The notes below the pieces were generated by a model. That model had not been told where the DNA came from and ran no database searches. It saw only the letters and a program-made list of their open reading frames with translations. From the NCBI RefSeq assembly GCF_001905445.1, contig NZ_LIVQ01000001.1:1-64000 (forward strand): 64,000 nucleotides of DNA, written 5' to 3'. This DNA is from Streptomyces sp. CB00455. Lineage in GTDB: Bacteria > Actinomycetota > Actinomycetes > Streptomycetales > Streptomycetaceae. The position numbers and the translations under genes were made by a program. Below are positions 35,553-44,434 of this stretch, in pieces (position 1 is the first letter of the stretch; each line of letters begins with the position of its first letter).

Positions 35553-36068
35553 TCAACAGTCGAAGACCGACCAGCAAATCTCGTTTCGCAACCGCTGATC
35601 ATCTAGGACGAGTTCACGAATCACATCCGGGAGCTGTTCGCGCTGCCAACGGCACTCGAGCCTGCCGACGCTCTCACCCTGCCGTCCGGCGGCTGCCGCA
35701 CGCACGGCCTTGATCGCGTAAGCCGCAGCGCCAAGCTCGTGTGCGGCGACATGCGCCACCACTGCCGCCTGGCCGGCGGCATAAGCGGCGTGCCGAGCGG
35801 CTCCGCTCAACTCTCTTGCCGCAGCCATGGCATGGCCACCCGCCGCTCGGGACTGAGACATCTTGATCTCGCCGCGCGTCCATGCCCGAATCTGCTCGAT
35901 CGCCTCGCGGGGTCGCGAGTCCGAGGGCTGCACCGACTCAAAGAGGTGCAGAACGTGCTCTGCGCACGCGGCAGCCCACAAAGCCAGGAGCCGATGGTCG
36001 GAGTCCGTAAGCGTCCCCCCGCGGCGGATGGTGATGAAGCGGGGGTCACGATCTTTGGGGAGGATCAT
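35553..36068 (-). CDS. Imm5-like putative immunity protein
   Basis: A 171-aa alpha-helical protein from ATG 36068 (GGAG 4 nt upstream). TDSDHRLLALWAAACAEHVL, followed by RPREAIEQIRAWTRGEIKM and Ala/His-rich helices (AARHAAYAAGQAAVVAHVA), matches the putative immunity protein family annotated as Imm5-like. In polymorphic toxin systems such proteins neutralise a cognate toxin; no toxin gene is adjacent, so this is an orphan. The C-terminus ends RNEICWSVFDC. Confidence 0.7.
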   Translation of the reverse strand: MILPKDRDPRFITIRRGGTLTDSDHRLLALWAAACAEHVLHLFESVQPSDSRPREAIEQIRAWTRGEIKMSQSRAAGGHAMAAARELSGAARHAAYAAGQAAVVAHVAAHELGAAAYAIKAVRAAAAGRQGESVGRLECRWQREQLPDVIRELVLDDQRLRNEICWSVFDC

Positions 36069-36353
36069 GGTGCTCCAGGGAATCGGCTGCGCGCACGAGA
36101 CGAAGGCGTCCAACGTCAATGTGCGAAGACAGAGCTGGACACCCTCGCGACCGCACTCTATGCGAAGACCCACTTCCGCGAACTATGGGGAGAGACGAGT
36201 GCCGCTGCATGTGAGGCCGACCTGTCGGCTGGCTGAACTACGCCCAAGGGCTCGGGAGCCTGGCTGCCTCGCAGTGCCGATCCCCCTTGGCTTGATCGCG
36301 CTCGTGTTTTGAACGCCCCGGTCTACGATCATCAAGATCACGAAGGGGGCGTC

Positions 36354-36560
36354 ATGAGACTGGCATGGCTGGTGTGGCTGGCCGACCGATGGGGTGAGCT
36401 GGGTTACAGCAACGGGGGGCTGTCCGGGGCGATCGGTACGGTCGCGGTCCTGCTCAGTGCAGCACTCGTCGCCGTCGCACTGCATCGTTTCCGCGTCGCC
36501 TCGCTCGCCACCGCGGGGGTGGTCGCCGTCGTCGGAATCGGCTGGCTGGCCACCCACTGA
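36354..36560 (+). CDS. Small two-helix membrane protein (68 aa)
   Basis: ATG 36354 with GGGGG upstream gives a 68-aa product with hydrophobic segments GTVAVLLSAALVAVAL and LATAGVVAVVGIGWLA separated by HRFR. A hairpin membrane protein is predicted; function unknown. The annotated frame extends 15 codons upstream without a ribosome binding site. Confidence 0.55.
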   Translation: MRLAWLVWLADRWGELGYSNGGLSGAIGTVAVLLSAALVAVALHRFRVASLATAGVVAVVGIGWLATH

Positions 36561-36634
36561 CGGCACAACAGAGCGTGGCCCGGGGTTCGCGTGCAGGGTC
36601 CGCCGGGAGGAAGAATCAAAACAGGGAACATCGC

Positions 36635-37130
36635 ATGACGGACGCTGCCGTAGTCGGTTCCGGTCCCAACGGCCTAACCGACGCCCTCACATTGGCCCGC
36701 GCAGGACTGGCCGTCGAGGTCTTCGAGGCACACGAGCGGCTGGGCGGTGGACTCCGCACCGAGGCCCTGTTCGACTCAGACGTACTGCACGACATCGGTG
36801 CCGCGGTCCATCCGACGGCACCGGTCTCCCCCTTCATGGGGTCCCTCCCGCTGCGCGAACACAGCGTCCGCATGATGCGGTCGCCAGCCGCCTACGCCCA
36901 TCCCCTCAGGGGCGGGCGGGCGGCTGTCGCATGGAACGACCTCGACGCCACACCTGCGCCGAACTGGGCAGGGACGGAAAGCGCTGGCGGAACCTGATAC
37001 TGCCGCTGATGCAGCACTCCGGGGCCATCGTGCAGTTGATGCTTTCCAGCCAGCGGGCCCTTCCTCCGCTGTCCGCTTCGGCTGCACTGGCACCCACCCC
37101 GGCTGCCGATGCACGCGCTCCTACTGGGCG
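36635..37130 (+). pseudogene. FAD-dependent phytoene-dehydrogenase-like oxidoreductase, truncated
   Basis: ATG 36635 begins AAVVGSGPNGLTDALTLARA with the FAD-binding GxGxxG, then VEVFEAHERLGGGLRTEALF and DVLHDIGAAVHPTAPVSPF. A frameshift near 36950 moves into GRDGKRWRNLILPLMQHSG, and the homologous sequence ends near 37130 where a transposase remnant begins. Only about the first third of the roughly 500-aa family remains. Confidence 0.8.
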
Positions 37131-37280
37131 GTTGCGGCGCCGTAAAGGCGTGTGTCCGTGACGGTTTCGGTGCCGGGGGCGCCAGGCGTCGGCCTGGCCG
37201 AAGACGAACTCGCCGCCGCGCCGTGGCGGGCGGCCCATCGTGTGCGGCTGCCGGGGTGGGGCGGCTCGACAGGTCACATA
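37130..37280 (-). pseudogene. DDE transposase remnant (GEFVFGQ family)
   Basis: The minus strand reads RQPHTMGRPPRRGGEFVFGQ then ADAW, the same block as the remnant at 3.7 kb. The remainder is lost. It probably truncated the FAD oxidoreductase gene on insertion. Confidence 0.6.
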
Positions 37281-37806
37281 CGAGCGCGGCCGCCGTCAGG
37301 AGGCCGGTGGTGTCCATGCCGGGGCTTGTTCTGCGGCAGTGCACGGATCGACGTCCTCGTCCTGGTGGCCTTCGTCGTGCGGTGGTGCGGGTCGGGTTTC
37401 GACGTCCGGGCATGGCCGGGCCTTCCTGGAGCAGGTCGTGGCGCACGCCGACCCGCCACGGGTTGGCGTGGGACACCTCCCACCGGATGGTGGGGATCTC
37501 CACCCACCATTCTCAGGACGGCTTGCCCGAAGGGTTGCCAACGCCGCTGCGAGCATCCCCTTCGGCTTGCCCGCAGCGGTGGGCAAGCCACGAAGGATGC
37601 CGCTGGGTGGCCAACGGAGGCCAGGTGAGGGAGGAGGCGCGGCGCTCTTCAGTGATGCTGAGCGGGCTTATCGGTGGGGTCCTCCACGTGCGCTGGTCGG
37701 AGACGCTCACGGTGCTTGGATGCAGAAGGGCCGGGGAAAGACGTTCGCTTAACATTCCGTGGGGGCCTGACCACAGGTGGTCGGCCTGGGGAGAGGAAAG
37801 CGATCG
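37281..37806. other. No recognisable gene
   Basis: Mixed open frames; a minus-strand stretch near 37450-37510 (WEVSHANPWRVGVRHDLLQE) has coding character but no family. The last 60 bases before 37807 contain the likely leader of the DUF6236 gene. Confidence 0.4.
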
Positions 37807-38967
37807 ATGGCGCTGCAGACCGGGCTCTATTACCCATATGTACACCTGCGAGACGACTCGTGGGCCAAGGCTGCGGCCCTGTACTGGCGCCACCTGGCCC
37901 GCGTGGTGCCGGCCGGATTCCCAGTGCGAGACCGCGCCGTCATCCGGGAGCTCAACCAGGGCTCGGGCTTCCTCGTCGATACTGACCCACGGCCGGTTGC
38001 CGAGGCGGTCGCGCCGATGTTCGTCGCGGCGGTCCGGGACAACGCCGAAGCCCTGCGCGCCCGATTCGCTGTTGGGCGTCGCCAGCTCGCGCAGGCGTCC
38101 CCGAGGCTTGCCCCCACTACCCGGAGTCTGACCGGCCTGTACCCCCAGGAGGTTCCCGGGGAGCTGCAGGACGCACTGGAGGAGTCCGGGCTGGCTACTC
38201 TGGACTGGCGGCGGACACACCACGGCGCGTGGGTAGCCGTGGATCCGGCTCTGGCGTGGGCATACAAGTGCGCGATCACTCACGAGCTGGCACGCCGGAC
38301 GGCGTTCACCCCAGTCACCGACCAGGTGGACGCCCACTCCGCGACGGGCGACTGGACCTCTGAGCGCATAGCCGACGTGCTCCTGGACCGTGCGGCGTCG
38401 ACGGTAGGCCACGAGACGGCGGAACCCAGGGTGGCCATGATGGCCGTGCGTTGCGTACTTCCGGCCGACCTGCGCCATGTCCCAGTGGAGAAGATCGTCC
38501 GGCTGCGGACGCAGTACGCCGACGAGTTCGTTGCCTTCGCGGCGGCGGTTGATGCGGCGGCCGCCGACGTGGTTGAGATTGCCCAGGAGGTCACCGACCG
38601 TGCGGCCTTCGAACTGCATCTCCAGGGAGCGTTCGATCTCCACGTCGCCCAGCCCCTCGAATCGCTCCGCAAAGCGATCAACGGCCTGAAGATGGAGACC
38701 ATCTCCACCGCGCTCACGATCAAGCCGGAGGCGACCGTCTCCGGGGCCGGACTCGGCATGCTGTTCGGTGGAACGGCCACGGCGGTCGGCGCCGGCATCG
38801 CGTTCGCAGCCCTCGCCACCCGCCAGGCCGCCGCGCGCGAGCGCGACACCCTGGTGGCTTCCTCACCCGCGGGGTACCTGCTGCGCGTGGAGGCCGAGTT
38901 GAAGCCGACGACGGTGCTCCGTCGCGCGGTCAGGGTCGTCGCACGCACGGCGGGTGTAGGGATTTGA
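37807..38967 (+). CDS. DUF6236-like protein
   Basis: A 386-aa protein from ATG 37807 with GAGAGG upstream. The start ALQTGLYYPYVHLRDDSWAK, AALYWRHLARVVP resembles the DUF6236 family, found in many actinobacteria and often in accessory regions. A glycine-rich hydrophobic stretch (residues about 313-342, SGAGLGMLFGGTATAVGAGI) could be a membrane segment or membrane-inserting helix near the C-terminus. Function unknown. It is followed by an integrase remnant. Confidence 0.65.
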   Translation: MALQTGLYYPYVHLRDDSWAKAAALYWRHLARVVPAGFPVRDRAVIRELNQGSGFLVDTDPRPVAEAVAPMFVAAVRDNAEALRARFAVGRRQLAQASPRLAPTTRSLTGLYPQEVPGELQDALEESGLATLDWRRTHHGAWVAVDPALAWAYKCAITHELARRTAFTPVTDQVDAHSATGDWTSERIADVLLDRAASTVGHETAEPRVAMMAVRCVLPADLRHVPVEKIVRLRTQYADEFVAFAAAVDAAAADVVEIAQEVTDRAAFELHLQGAFDLHVAQPLESLRKAINGLKMETISTALTIKPEATVSGAGLGMLFGGTATAVGAGIAFAALATRQAAARERDTLVASSPAGYLLRVEAELKPTTVLRRAVRVVARTAGVGI

Positions 38968-38999
38968 CGGCGGCGCCGAGCACAGCGAGGACCCGGACA

Positions 39000-39180
39000 T
39001 AGAGGGCCCGGCGACCGACCGGTTCAGCCCGCATGCCCTGCGAAGGGCCTGCGCGACCCACAACTACGAGCGCGGTGTGGACCTGGTGGCCATCCAGCAG
39101 CTGCTTGGTCACTGGACGGTCAGTTCGACCATGCGAGATACGTCCGTCCCTCCGCGACGTTCATCGGAGATGCTGGCTTA
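39000..39180 (+). pseudogene. Tyrosine recombinase C-terminal fragment
   Basis: Reads RFSPHALRRACATHNYERGV then DLVAIQQLLGHWTVSSTM, carrying the HxLRR and LLGH box II of tyrosine recombinases (HxxR and H/W catalytic residues). After a frameshift the next frame reads YVRPSATFIGDAGL, where the tyrosine (DxxxY) block would be. The N-terminus is missing. Confidence 0.75.
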
Positions 39181-39635
39181 ATTCACGAGTTGTGGGTTCT
39201 GGCACAGATCTTGGGGAGCGGCCGCGGAGGGTTACTGAAGGAGGCTTCTCTTTGCATTCCCCAGTCCCCTCAGATCGGCGGGATCGGCAGCAATCGCGCC
39301 CCGGAGTGCCCCGACTGGGCCCGTTTTATCGGTGGAACGGCAAGGTTGGGGTGCTCGGTTCCTGAGGCCGACGGCCATGTCGTCGAGATTGATCAATACC
39401 GTTCCCCGGGGGAGCACCAGCGATCTCCTTGTCACGACCTCGCCAACGCCGTACGATTCGCACCTGAACGTTGGCATCAGCCCGCGGCACGGTGACGATC
39501 CGCCCAGCGCTGATGGCTATGGCCAGGCCGTTTGCCTGTCCTGTTCTGCGGTGATACAGCCTGCGGGACCGGAATTGGTGTGACTACGATCCGCACGGCG
39601 GCCGTCTCGTGCGCCACCGTGCACCGCGAACCACT
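39181..39635. other. No confident gene
   Basis: A minus-strand frame 39232-39477 (RRSLVLPRGTVLINLDDMAV) has some coding character but no clear ribosome binding site or family. Confidence 0.4.
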
Positions 39636-39992
39636 TCAGGCAGCCATCCACGGAACACGGCAGGCGTGGGGAGCCATTCCCTCTGGACACAAAGTCTTGA
39701 TCACTGTCTTGCGGATCGCCCGCCATGTCCGCAGAGAACACACCAAGTGGACGCGCAGTTCCATCAGTTGCCGTGAGCCCCTGCTCTGAGCAGGATGTTC
39801 CACGGCCCACTGTTCCGCCAGAGAGTCGTACACGTCATCGGTCGACAGCTCGCTCCCGGGAAAAGTTTGTGCGACGGTCTCACTGATGATCCGGGCGCTC
39901 CGGGAGCCCACAGCGTCCTCAACGAGTTTCTTGACCCATGCCAGGCCCTGCTCGTCTGTGTACAAGCCGAACCTCAGGTCGCGCGTCCTCAT
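39636..39992 (-). CDS. Hypothetical protein coupled to MerR gene (118 aa)
   Basis: ATG 39992 overlaps the MerR stop codon (ATGA), so it is translated with the regulator. The 118-aa product is soluble and mixed alpha/beta (GLYTDEQGLAWVKKLVEDAV, SARIISETVAQTFPGSEL, WRAIRKTVIKTLCPEG) with no recognised family. Its coupling suggests a partner or target of the MerR-controlled circuit. Confidence 0.65.
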   Translation of the reverse strand: MRTRDLRFGLYTDEQGLAWVKKLVEDAVGSRSARIISETVAQTFPGSELSTDDVYDSLAEQWAVEHPAQSRGSRQLMELRVHLVCSLRTWRAIRKTVIKTLCPEGMAPHACRVPWMAA

Positions 39993-40948
39993 CGCATCAG
40001 ACCTTTGTGATGGTTGTCAGCGCTCTTGGCGAAGACGGCGGTGAACCAGGAGTAGGCGGGAGCGAGCGTTGGTGATGCGGGCCATCCATTGATCGTTGCC
40101 AGGAGCTGCCAGTAGCGCTCGGTGTGGGGGTAGGCGGTTGTCTGCAGGCGGGCGAGGAGCCAGCGGCGCAGACTGCCTTCGTCGGCACGCTCGAATGCAT
40201 CGGCGTAGAGGCGGCCCAGGGAGTCGGTAAGGGACGCACCTTTGGCGGATGCGGGCAGGAGGCCGGCGGATGCGGCCTCGTCGATTCGTTCACGCATTGC
40301 CTGGTTGAGAGCGTCGTGCAGAGTGCTGACGTCCTGCTGGGAAGGCTCTTCCGCCTGGTCCTCAGCTGTGCGGCGCATCGCGACACGGAAGTCTGCGTCC
40401 TGGCAGAGTCCGGCGAGTTCCACCCAGGCCTCGACCTGTTCGGGCGTGGGATCGTCGGGGAGCTCGGGCATGGAAGATCGCATCAGGGCCACGAACTCGG
40501 GGTTAGCGTGGAGGCCTTTGAAGGCGTCGTCGATGAATCCGGATACCAGTCGGCGTCGTTCCGCCTGAGAGAGCGTGGCAAGTCGGTGCATGAGGTCTAT
40601 CTCCATGGTCGTGGGGCCGCATCTGGCGACCGCGCGGAGTACTGCCCGGCGCAGGCGGAGAGTCTGGATCTGCACGTCCAAGGCGTTGGCGTGGGCTTCC
40701 GTGACTTCCGGTATGGATGCCTCCCGGTCCAGCACCTTGCGCACGGTCGCCAGATCGAGCCCGAGATCGCGCAGCGTTCGGGCCAGGTCCAGGCGCGCGA
40801 GTGCATCGAGGCCGTAGAGCCGGTAACCCGCCGGGCTCCGGTCGGTTGGCGGGACGATGCCCTTGTCGGAATAGAACCGGATGGTCTTCACCGTCAGGCC
40901 GGTCCGGCGGGATAGCTCTCCGATGGAATAGAGCGTGTCGCTGTCCAT
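39989..40948 (-). CDS. MerR-family transcriptional regulator
   Basis: A 319-aa protein beginning LYSIGELSRRTGLTVKTIRF, YSDKGIVPPTDRSPAGYRLY: a full MerR winged-helix DNA-binding domain, followed by a dimerisation helix and a large C-terminal effector domain (about 130-319) with no Cys cluster, so it is not a metal sensor. It is likely a drug- or metabolite-responsive regulator. A MerR-type operator lies 10 bp upstream (40958-40985), implying autoregulation. Confidence 0.88.
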   Translation of the reverse strand: MDSDTLYSIGELSRRTGLTVKTIRFYSDKGIVPPTDRSPAGYRLYGLDALARLDLARTLRDLGLDLATVRKVLDREASIPEVTEAHANALDVQIQTLRLRRAVLRAVARCGPTTMEIDLMHRLATLSQAERRRLVSGFIDDAFKGLHANPEFVALMRSSMPELPDDPTPEQVEAWVELAGLCQDADFRVAMRRTAEDQAEEPSQQDVSTLHDALNQAMRERIDEAASAGLLPASAKGASLTDSLGRLYADAFERADEGSLRRWLLARLQTTAYPHTERYWQLLATINGWPASPTLAPAYSWFTAVFAKSADNHHKGLMR

Positions 40949-40957
40949 GCCCCCAGC

Positions 40958-40985
40958 TTGATGTCTCCCCCCACGGGAGACTCAA
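40958..40985 (-). promoter_or_regulatory. MerR-type operator/promoter
   Basis: Inverted GTCTCCC-N5-GGGAGAC arms (40963-40969 and 40975-40981) flanked by TTGA and TCAA lie 10 bp upstream of the MerR start codon. GGAGAC arms within a long-spacer promoter are typical of MerR regulators. Confidence 0.8.
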
Positions 40986-41364
40986 CCGGGGCCAAAAGTT
41001 CCTGCGGGACCGCGGGCTCTGTGCAGGTGGCCAGAGAGCACGTGCCAAGGCCCGACCGACATCGTCACCTGAGGGAGCGTCATTTCGAATCGTCGGCGGA
41101 CAAGGCGTACGCGGTCTCACGCGAACCCGTCTCCTCGCAATCGAACATCGGAGTAACGCTCGGCAACGACTCCCCAAGAACTGTGCCAGAGATTTGACGC
41201 CAGCTGCTGGCGTCGGTGCCCGGTCGACGCAGCCCGGCACCCGGGCACAGACAGCTGGGCAGGGCGGGCACCTCTGATCTGTCAAGAGTGATGGTGTGGT
41301 GACGGCTCGTCATGGCAAGATCCGCAAAGGTCAGGCGGTGAGTCGGCCATGAGAGGGGGTAGCC
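40986..41364. other. No recognisable gene
   Basis: Frames 40958-41197 plus and 41080-41313 minus lack motifs and initiation signals. The right end (AGAGGGGGTAGCC) is the ribosome binding site of the next gene. Confidence 0.45.
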
Positions 41365-41766
41365 ATGTCCGATGAGCAGGTCACCGGGGAGAGGGGCCAG
41401 GACGTAGCCCCGGGAGTCGAGTCCAGCGGCCAGGCCACGGGCGGCATCCAGCAGATCCCGGCGCAGATCAGCGTCACCGGTTCGCCTACCGTCGCCGTTG
41501 CCCGTGACCGGCTGGTAGAGGCCATCGGCCGGGAAGCCGCCTTTCTGGCCGACCAGCGAGCCGGCCAGGCGTCGGAGGGGCTCGAAGTCCTCGCCCGCGC
41601 CTTCGCCCTGGTGGCAGGTGCTGCCCCCGCGGTGGCTGCCACGCCTGTGACTGCCGGGCCGGCAATCAGCGGTCGGGCGGCGGGGCTGGCGGACCCGGTC
41701 GCGTTTGCCAAGGATTTCGCCGCCGGGGGCGTGTCAGCGGCCATTAGCAAGAACAGCACGACGTAG
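41365..41766 (+). CDS. Hypothetical Ala/Gly-rich protein (133 aa)
   Basis: ATG 41365 preceded by AGAGGGGG gives a 133-aa product: an acidic N-terminus (SDEQVTGERGQDVAPGVESS), a central SPTVAVARDRLVEAIGREAA helix, then an Ala/Val-rich hydrophobic segment (ALVAGAAPAVAATPVTAGPA). No family recognised. Confidence 0.55.
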   Translation: MSDEQVTGERGQDVAPGVESSGQATGGIQQIPAQISVTGSPTVAVARDRLVEAIGREAAFLADQRAGQASEGLEVLARAFALVAGAAPAVAATPVTAGPAISGRAAGLADPVAFAKDFAAGGVSAAISKNSTT

Positions 41767-41788
41767 GCGCACTCTGCACACCCTCCCT

Positions 41789-41814
41789 GGTACGGACCAC
41801 CCAGAGCCCGTACC
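41789..41814 (+). terminator. Possible terminator hairpin
   Basis: GGTACGG (41789-41795) pairs with CCGTACC (41808-41814) across a 12-nt loop, 22 nt after the stop of the preceding gene. Confidence 0.4.
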
Positions 41815-42095
41815 GGGACGGCCCCCAATGTAAGCGCGGGCTATCGCGTAGGACACGCCTTGGGCCTGGCCGTGGTGCGCGTCGATCCTCCAGTCGAAGG
41901 CCCGCTTGACGGTGTGCCGCTGCTTGTGTAACCCGTCCTGGCCCTCCCCGCAGGATCTGAACGATGACCCCACCTACCCAGGGCGACCTGCTTTAGTGAC
42001 CGACCGTCAGCGCTCCCCAATATCCGGGCCAGACCCGAGAAATGAGACCAGCCGGAAGGCGAGTTCCGGCTCCGTGCCTGCACCGAACCAGAAGG

Positions 42096-42134
42096 GCGAG
42101 GCGCTCCGTGCCGGAGGGGTACGGGGCGCCTCGC
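42096..42134 (-). terminator. Possible terminator of the 53-aa secreted peptide gene
   Basis: Nine-bp arms (42096-42104 and 42126-42134, GCGAGGCGC and its complement) lie 7 nt past the stop codon on the minus strand. Confidence 0.5.
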
Positions 42135-42141
42135 TGGTGGG

Positions 42142-42303
42142 TCAGGCGGGGGTGATGTTCTCGGCCTGCACAATCCCTACTTTGCCGCCGCCCTTGAGGC
42201 AATCAATGCTTGTGGCGGCTTGAGCTGACGAAGCGCCCATCATGCTCATCCCGGCGAGAGAAGCCGATACCAGTGCGGCGGCCAGGAAACGGTGTGTGCG
42301 CAT
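42142..42303 (-). CDS. Small secreted peptide (53 aa)
   Basis: ATG 42303 is preceded by GAGGTGA on the minus strand. The product has a clean Sec signal peptide (RTHRFLAAALVSASLAG, cleavage after SSAQA) and a mature peptide of about 23 residues (SIDCLKGGGKVGIVQAEN with a short tail) containing a single Cys and a GGG turn. No match recalled. It could be an exported signal, a chaplin-like surface peptide without the chaplin motif, or a small exported factor. A hairpin follows the stop codon. Confidence 0.65.
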   Translation of the reverse strand: MRTHRFLAAALVSASLAGMSMMGASSAQAATSIDCLKGGGKVGIVQAENITPA

Positions 42304-42488
42304 GGAAGATCACCTCGCGTTGTGGCTGGTTCAGGGGTAAGCCGTGATCGACCGGACGGGTGTCGGCCTGCGGGGCGTCCGTCCCGGCTGAAGCCGATCC
42401 AGTGCCACTGACCCGCTCGTTCACATCCGCCTGGCGCGACCACAGGCGCAAGGCACGCTCATCGAGGACGTGGCCACGCCGCGGTGCG

Positions 42489-43214
42489 TCAATGCTGGCA
42501 GGACGGCCGGACGCGGAGCAGCTCGGTCCGCAGCACGGGTGTGCCGTCGACCGGTGCCGGGTCCTCCGCGGTCGGTTCGATGCCTCCGGCGGCGACTTTG
42601 TCGAGTGTCCTCAGGCCGTCGGCGCCGACCGTGCCGAACACCGTGTAGTTCGGTCGCAGCGCGGAATCGCCGTAAACGACGAAGAACTGTGAACCGTTCG
42701 TGTCCGGACCGGCGTTGGCCATCGCCAGCAGGCCGCGCCCATAGAGGCGGCGCGCGCCGGTCGGATCGGTCGGTGCCGGCGGCAGGTCCACCGGCAGCTC
42801 GTCCTTGTACTTGTACCCGGGCCCGCCCTCACCGGTACCGGTCGGGTCGCCGCACTGCAGGACCTTCAGCGTCGGGTACGCCGTCAGACGGTGGCACACC
42901 GTACGGTCGTAGAACCCGTGCCGTGCCAGGTGCAGGAAACTCTGGACCGTGCACGGCGCCTTGGCCCGGTCCAAGTGCAGCGGGAGCGGGCCCTGGCTGG
43001 TCGGAACAGCCATGTCAACCGTGCCACGGCTGGGGGTGTGCCGCGGGTCGGGCGGCAGCGGAACACGGCGCGCCGGCGGCTCGTCCGGGGTCTGTGTGTA
43101 CTGGCAAGGGCCGTGCGTCGTGCGCGGCGGAGCGCCGTCGGAAGCGGTGGCGACACTCCCCCCGGACACGACTAACGCCACGGCCGCCAATGCGCTGATC
43201 AGTGCCCGATTCAT
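42489..43214 (-). CDS. Secreted cyclophilin-type peptidyl-prolyl isomerase
   Basis: A 241-aa protein from ATG 43214 (GGGAGGG 8 nt upstream) with a Sec signal (NRALISALAAVALVVSGG, cleavage near ATA-SD). The cyclophilin domain shows APCTVQSFLHLARHGFYDRT, VCHRLTAYPTLKVLQCGDP, GRGLLAMANAGPDTNGSQFF and PNYTVFGTV. The FMNAxxxTNGSQFF block is conserved but the QGGD motif reads LQCGDP. It catalyses cis-trans isomerisation of prolyl bonds in exported proteins. Monocistronic. Confidence 0.9.
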   Translation of the reverse strand: MNRALISALAAVALVVSGGSVATASDGAPPRTTHGPCQYTQTPDEPPARRVPLPPDPRHTPSRGTVDMAVPTSQGPLPLHLDRAKAPCTVQSFLHLARHGFYDRTVCHRLTAYPTLKVLQCGDPTGTGEGGPGYKYKDELPVDLPPAPTDPTGARRLYGRGLLAMANAGPDTNGSQFFVVYGDSALRPNYTVFGTVGADGLRTLDKVAAGGIEPTAEDPAPVDGTPVLRTELLRVRPSCQH

Positions 43215-43761
43215 CTCGCACGCCCTCCCGATGATCACCAAGTCCTGCAGCGATCGCAGTCTAGGGCGTGGTGTGGTCCGCGGGAACAGTAATCGACAGG
43301 AGGCTGGCCCGGCCGACCCCGCGATCCTCGCGCTCCAGCGGACGTCCCTCCCTGCTCGACGGAGCCATTGCCGGTGTAGGCGTCGGCCGCACCACAGGCC
43401 CCAGACGGCCCGCACGCGGATCCGCCAGCCGCTTCCCCACCGTCCGAACCGTCCCACCGGCAGCCTCCGCCATTACCTGCACATGCAACGACGACACCTA
43501 CCCCGCACCCTGATCCACCGGTGTCCGGGACCGCCCCGTGGTGAGGTGCTCGGCGACCCGGCCGGCCGCGTCCGGGCGCGTCCGGGCACAGCCGGTCGCG
43601 TCCGGGCACAGCCGGTCGTCTGACCAGATCGGCCACCGCCCTGCAGCGCGGCCACCGAGGCGGCCGCTCGCCCGGCTTCGATACAGGCACCGCACCTTCA
43701 CTCAACCGGAATATTCCGTACCTGTTGTGAGTCCTCGATGGCGTAGGCCACGGTAGGGACC
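43215..43761. other. Intergenic, no recognisable gene
   Basis: Open frames without motifs. It contains a 20-bp tandem duplication at 43578-43617 (see separate entry). The last about 60 bases are AT-richer (AACCGGAATATTCCG) and probably hold the promoter of the next gene. Confidence 0.5.
43578..43617. repeat. 20-bp tandem duplication
   Basis: Two exact head-to-tail copies of a 20-bp unit (GCGTCCGGGCACAGCCGGTC), with a partial third copy just upstream. Confidence 0.8.
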
Positions 43762-44136
43762 ATGAAGATCAAACGACTCATGCGGGGCGTCACCGTATCG
43801 TCCGCGCTGGTGGGCGCGGTCGTGTTCGCCGCCTCCCCGGCCTACGCCGCCGACCTTTCGATCTCCCTGCCCTCGGGCCGGGGCAGCATGTACTACACGG
43901 ACAACGGCGACGTGTTCACCACATGCGACAACAAGGCCGACGGGCACGGCGTGACCGGCCAGCTCTACCAGTGGGCTTATTCCGGAGCCGCCCGTCAGAC
44001 GATCCGTTCCTGGGAGGACGGCGGCGACGAGGGGTGTTCCGTGCACCCCTACGACGTCGGTTTCGGTTCCATGTACCAGATGCATCTGTGCTGGAACGGT
44101 GGCGGCTGCGTGGACAGCCGCGTATTCCAGGAATAG
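43762..44136 (+). CDS. Secreted cysteine-containing protein (124 aa)
   Basis: ATG 43762 with GGTAGGG upstream. Signal peptide KRLMRGVTVSSALVGAVVFA cleaves near AYAAD. The mature 95-aa domain has four Cys (TTCDNK, EGCSVH, LCWN, GGCVD), YYTDNGDVFTTCDNKADGH and a YQMHLCWNGGGC end, a compact disulfide-bonded beta fold found as orphan exported proteins in Streptomyces. Function unknown. Confidence 0.75.
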   Translation: MKIKRLMRGVTVSSALVGAVVFAASPAYAADLSISLPSGRGSMYYTDNGDVFTTCDNKADGHGVTGQLYQWAYSGAARQTIRSWEDGGDEGCSVHPYDVGFGSMYQMHLCWNGGGCVDSRVFQE

Positions 44137-44260
44137 CAGTAGGGCGCGGGCCCCTGGCCCATCTCCCGGGGCGGCTCGCGCGAGACGGCCCTGCTCCACC
44201 GCCCGGAGGCAGGGTCGTCTCCGCTCCCCCGGCAGCTCACCATCCGAGCGTCCTCATCGG

Positions 44261-44425
44261 TCACCCGGCAGCTGCAGCCGGGCCCTCGCCGAACCGGGGC
44301 ACGTCATCGACGGTCGCGTCCAGGCGCAGGCACACGTACCGGATCGGGCGCCGGTAGACGCCGTCCCGGTCGACGGAGGTGTCGGCGCTGACCTCTGCGA
44401 CGAGGCCGGGCCGGACGAGGGTGGA
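44261..44425 (-). pseudogene. ATP-dependent DNA ligase C-terminal fragment
   Basis: The minus strand reads STLVRPGLVAEVSADTSVDR, GVYRRPIRYVCLRLDATVDD, VPRFGEGP and then a stop at 44261: the OB-fold C-terminus of an actinobacterial ATP-dependent ligase. The catalytic domain is absent. The piece at 31.0-31.7 kb from the same family lacks exactly this end. Confidence 0.75.
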
Positions 44426-44434
44426 CCGCCGGCG

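Noticed and set aside
43578..43617. CRISPR-like array
   Set aside because: Only two complete adjoining 20-bp copies and no spacers; it is a simple tandem duplication.
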